Shown one piece after another: positions 62,725 to 64,000 of a stretch of DNA of 64,000 nucleotides. The stretch is from Paenibacillus lautus NBRC 15380 (GTDB lineage: Bacteria; Bacillota; Bacilli; Paenibacillales; Paenibacillaceae), in contig NZ_BIMF01000012.1 of NCBI RefSeq assembly GCF_004000945.1, forward strand, positions 1 to 64,000. The letters run 5' to 3'. Every line of letters begins with the position of its first letter. The stretch's first letter is position 1. The translations under genes were made by a program, and so were the position numbers. The notes below the pieces were generated by a model that had not been told where the DNA came from, did no database searches, and saw nothing but the letters and a program-made list of their open reading frames with translations.

Positions 62725-63351
62725 ATGAAAATAAACCGTAAATATATCACCATTCTCAGCATCGCTGTGGCAAGCGTCCTGACGGTAAGCATCATACTAT
62801 TTTTTACGGATGCTTCGCATCGCTCGGGCCAGAATCATCGCATGAACGACAATATGAACGGACAGGCGCTGATTCAAGTCGGTTCCACCTACATCACGCA
62901 TACAAATTTAACTGCCTATAAGCATAACCTCGCGCATAACACCGCGCCCCTTCCTGATGACTCCACGCTTCTTAAAGAAATGGCAACGAAGGAATTGATG
63001 CTTCAATTGGCCGACGAACAAGGCGTTGCGGCGAGTCTGGAGGATGGAATTCAAAGGGCCAAGGCGCTTCGGCAAACGCTCCAGACCCAGCCGCGGCAGG
63101 TGCAAGAACAACACCTGCGCATACTGGATACGATGGGCATCAGCGAAGATCAGTACTGGGAAGACTACTCTCCGCCAGAATATCGGGATATGTTATCGAT
63201 CGAACGATTAGTGAAAAAACTGACGACGGATATGAAGACAAACCAGCCTGACGTCATAACCAGCACACAGCAACTGAAGGATGAACTGCTGCACACCGCG
63301 TTGGATGAACAGCGAATTATCGTGTTGGATCCGGATATTCAATTGAGGTAA
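62725..63351 (+). CDS. Secreted or membrane-anchored protein, SurA-N-like
   Basis: A 208-residue protein with one N-terminal membrane helix (ILSIAVASVLTVSIILFF). The outside part starts ALIQVGSTYITHTNLTAYKH and is otherwise helical (LLKEMATKELMLQLADEQGV), as in the chaperone region of SurA/PrsA-type foldases. No rotamase domain follows. A role in protein folding or secretion is possible but not shown. AGAGAGG precedes the ATG. Confidence 0.6.
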   Translation: MKINRKYITILSIAVASVLTVSIILFFTDASHRSGQNHRMNDNMNGQALIQVGSTYITHTNLTAYKHNLAHNTAPLPDDSTLLKEMATKELMLQLADEQGVAASLEDGIQRAKALRQTLQTQPRQVQEQHLRILDTMGISEDQYWEDYSPPEYRDMLSIERLVKKLTTDMKTNQPDVITSTQQLKDELLHTALDEQRIIVLDPDIQLR

Positions 63352-63406
63352 TGCCGTATTGGTATATAATGGTGTAAAAGTCCATATACCGCCATGGGAG
63401 GATAAT

Positions 63407-64000
63407 ATGAAAAAACGTTTCTCTTCTGTTCCTGCTTTTGCACTCGGCGCGATTGTCGGCGTGGCGCTGACAGCCGGCACGGCCGTTGGCGCTGCTGTTT
63501 ATCTAAAGGCCGTACCGTCCCATTCCAAAATCCTGGTCAACGGATCGGAAGCCAAGATGTCCGAGTCCCCCGTTGTCATTCAGAACAAGCTCTATGTCCC
63601 CTTGCGGAACTTCTCGGAAGCGCTTGGATATCAGGTCGGCTCTGTCGGTGCCGATGCGATCGGGATTATTCCCAAATCCTCGAATGGAGAGGCAATCCCC
63701 GTCGACCCGACTACACCTTCCCAGTCGGAAGGAACACCTGCTCAAGAACGCCATTTGGTGAAGAATCTTGGTAAGATGATCGAAATGAATGGCGAATTGA
63801 ATATGCAAAAGATTTATATTGTTATCGCTGCCGGTGAAGCGAAGCTGTATTCCCAAGATGAAGCAACCGGCAACGGACTGCTGCACTATTTGATTCTAAA
63901 CGGCGATTCTTCCCTTTACGAGCCGTTTGTACAGATGGACGGAAAAGCCGGTGAGTTTGATTACAACCTGCAAAATTCCGATGGTCAAACACCGCTGCAT
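63407..64000 (+). CDS. Stalk-domain plus ankyrin-like protein (3' end outside window)
   Basis: At least 198 residues, cut by the window edge. A signal peptide (FALGAIVGVALTAGTAVG) is followed by a copper-amine-oxidase-N stalk domain (KILVNGSEAKMSESPVVIQN, LYVPLRNFSEALGYQVGS). After a Pro/Ser linker the chain ends in LQNSDGQTPLH, the start of an ankyrin-type repeat. GGGAGG precedes the ATG. It is likely a wall-associated protein; the complete domain order cannot be seen. Confidence 0.72.
   Translation, partial: MKKRFSSVPAFALGAIVGVALTAGTAVGAAVYLKAVPSHSKILVNGSEAKMSESPVVIQNKLYVPLRNFSEALGYQVGSVGADAIGIIPKSSNGEAIPVDPTTPSQSEGTPAQERHLVKNLGKMIEMNGELNMQKIYIVIAAGEAKLYSQDEATGNGLLHYLILNGDSSLYEPFVQMDGKAGEFDYNLQNSDGQTPLH

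Overview
The window reads as a chromosomal segment of a low-to-moderate GC, spore-forming Gram-positive bacterium, most probably a Paenibacillus. Reasons: strong AAGGAGG-type ribosome binding sites, TTG/GTG starts, lipoprotein signal peptides, Spo0E-like and SleB/CwlJ-like sporulation genes, copper-amine-oxidase-N stalk proteins, LplABC-type sugar transporters with a membrane AraC regulator, and intergenic repeats of a kind I associate with Paenibacillus (from memory, not a search). I saw no rRNA, tRNA, CRISPR, phage or plasmid functions.

Layout. 0.2-3.6 kb: sulfate uptake operon (sbp-cysT-cysW, then a yezD-like gene) behind a leader with an intrinsic terminator. 3.8-10.6 kb: cell-wall hydrolase with an odd start, lactonase, stalk protein, small membrane and zinc-ribbon proteins, an ECF sigma/DUF4179 anti-sigma pair. 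10.8-14.4 kb: MBL hydrolase plus TetR, CcdC-like protein, NADP-dependent oxidoreductase, and a CsoR-family regulator whose C-N-C residues match persulfide sensors (CstR). 14.7-20.8 kb: neopullulanase-type GH13, UbiA prenyltransferase, class III aminotransferase, U32 protein. 21.0-22.6 kb: an alpha/beta hydrolase broken by a 178-bp MITE-like element, followed by its probable TetR regulator. 22.8-25.9 kb: AraC regulator with two Gfo/Idh-type proteins. 25.9-31.3 kb: LanFEG/BcrA-like ABC transporter and two-component system. 31.5-34.9 kb: WYL regulator divergent from a UvrA2-like ATPase. 34.9-41.5 kb: maltodextrin cluster (GH13 lipoprotein, LacI, beta-phosphoglucomutase, GH65 phosphorylase). 41.7-45.1 kb: EAL and GGDEF proteins and a VOC protein. 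45.3-48.6 kb: TPP-riboswitch-controlled thiamine precursor transporter. 48.7-56.1 kb: TatD, Spo0E-like, LplABC transporter and membrane AraC regulator. 56.1-56.8 kb: repeat-rich gap. 56.8-64 kb: nitroreductase, CopZ, DUF5317 protein, a 33-residue membrane peptide, a GGDEF/HD-GYP protein, a GT-C-like membrane protein and a truncated stalk/ankyrin protein.

The most striking item is in the 0.9-kb gap between the ABC transporter and the two-component system. Positions 29025-29077 (+) contain every conserved base and all three helices of a type III hammerhead self-cleaving ribozyme, downstream of an extended -10 promoter at 28823-28831, suggesting a free-standing self-cleaving small RNA of about 275 nt. 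Other points are the MITE insertion with an exact 6-bp target duplication that restores the hydrolase frame when removed, a branched terminator leader before sbp, a possible AUA start codon, an orphan CstR-like gene, a 107-bp tandem repeat, and matched LacI operators around the maltose genes.

Circuits that can be read from the sequence: autoregulated ECF sigma/anti-sigma; LacI acting on the amylase and phosphorylase genes through identical CAAACGTTTG palindromes; TPP sensing of thiamine precursor import; catabolite control (cre) plus AraC control of the LplABC transporter; copper control of copZ through a CsoR-type box; and c-di-GMP turnover by three proteins.
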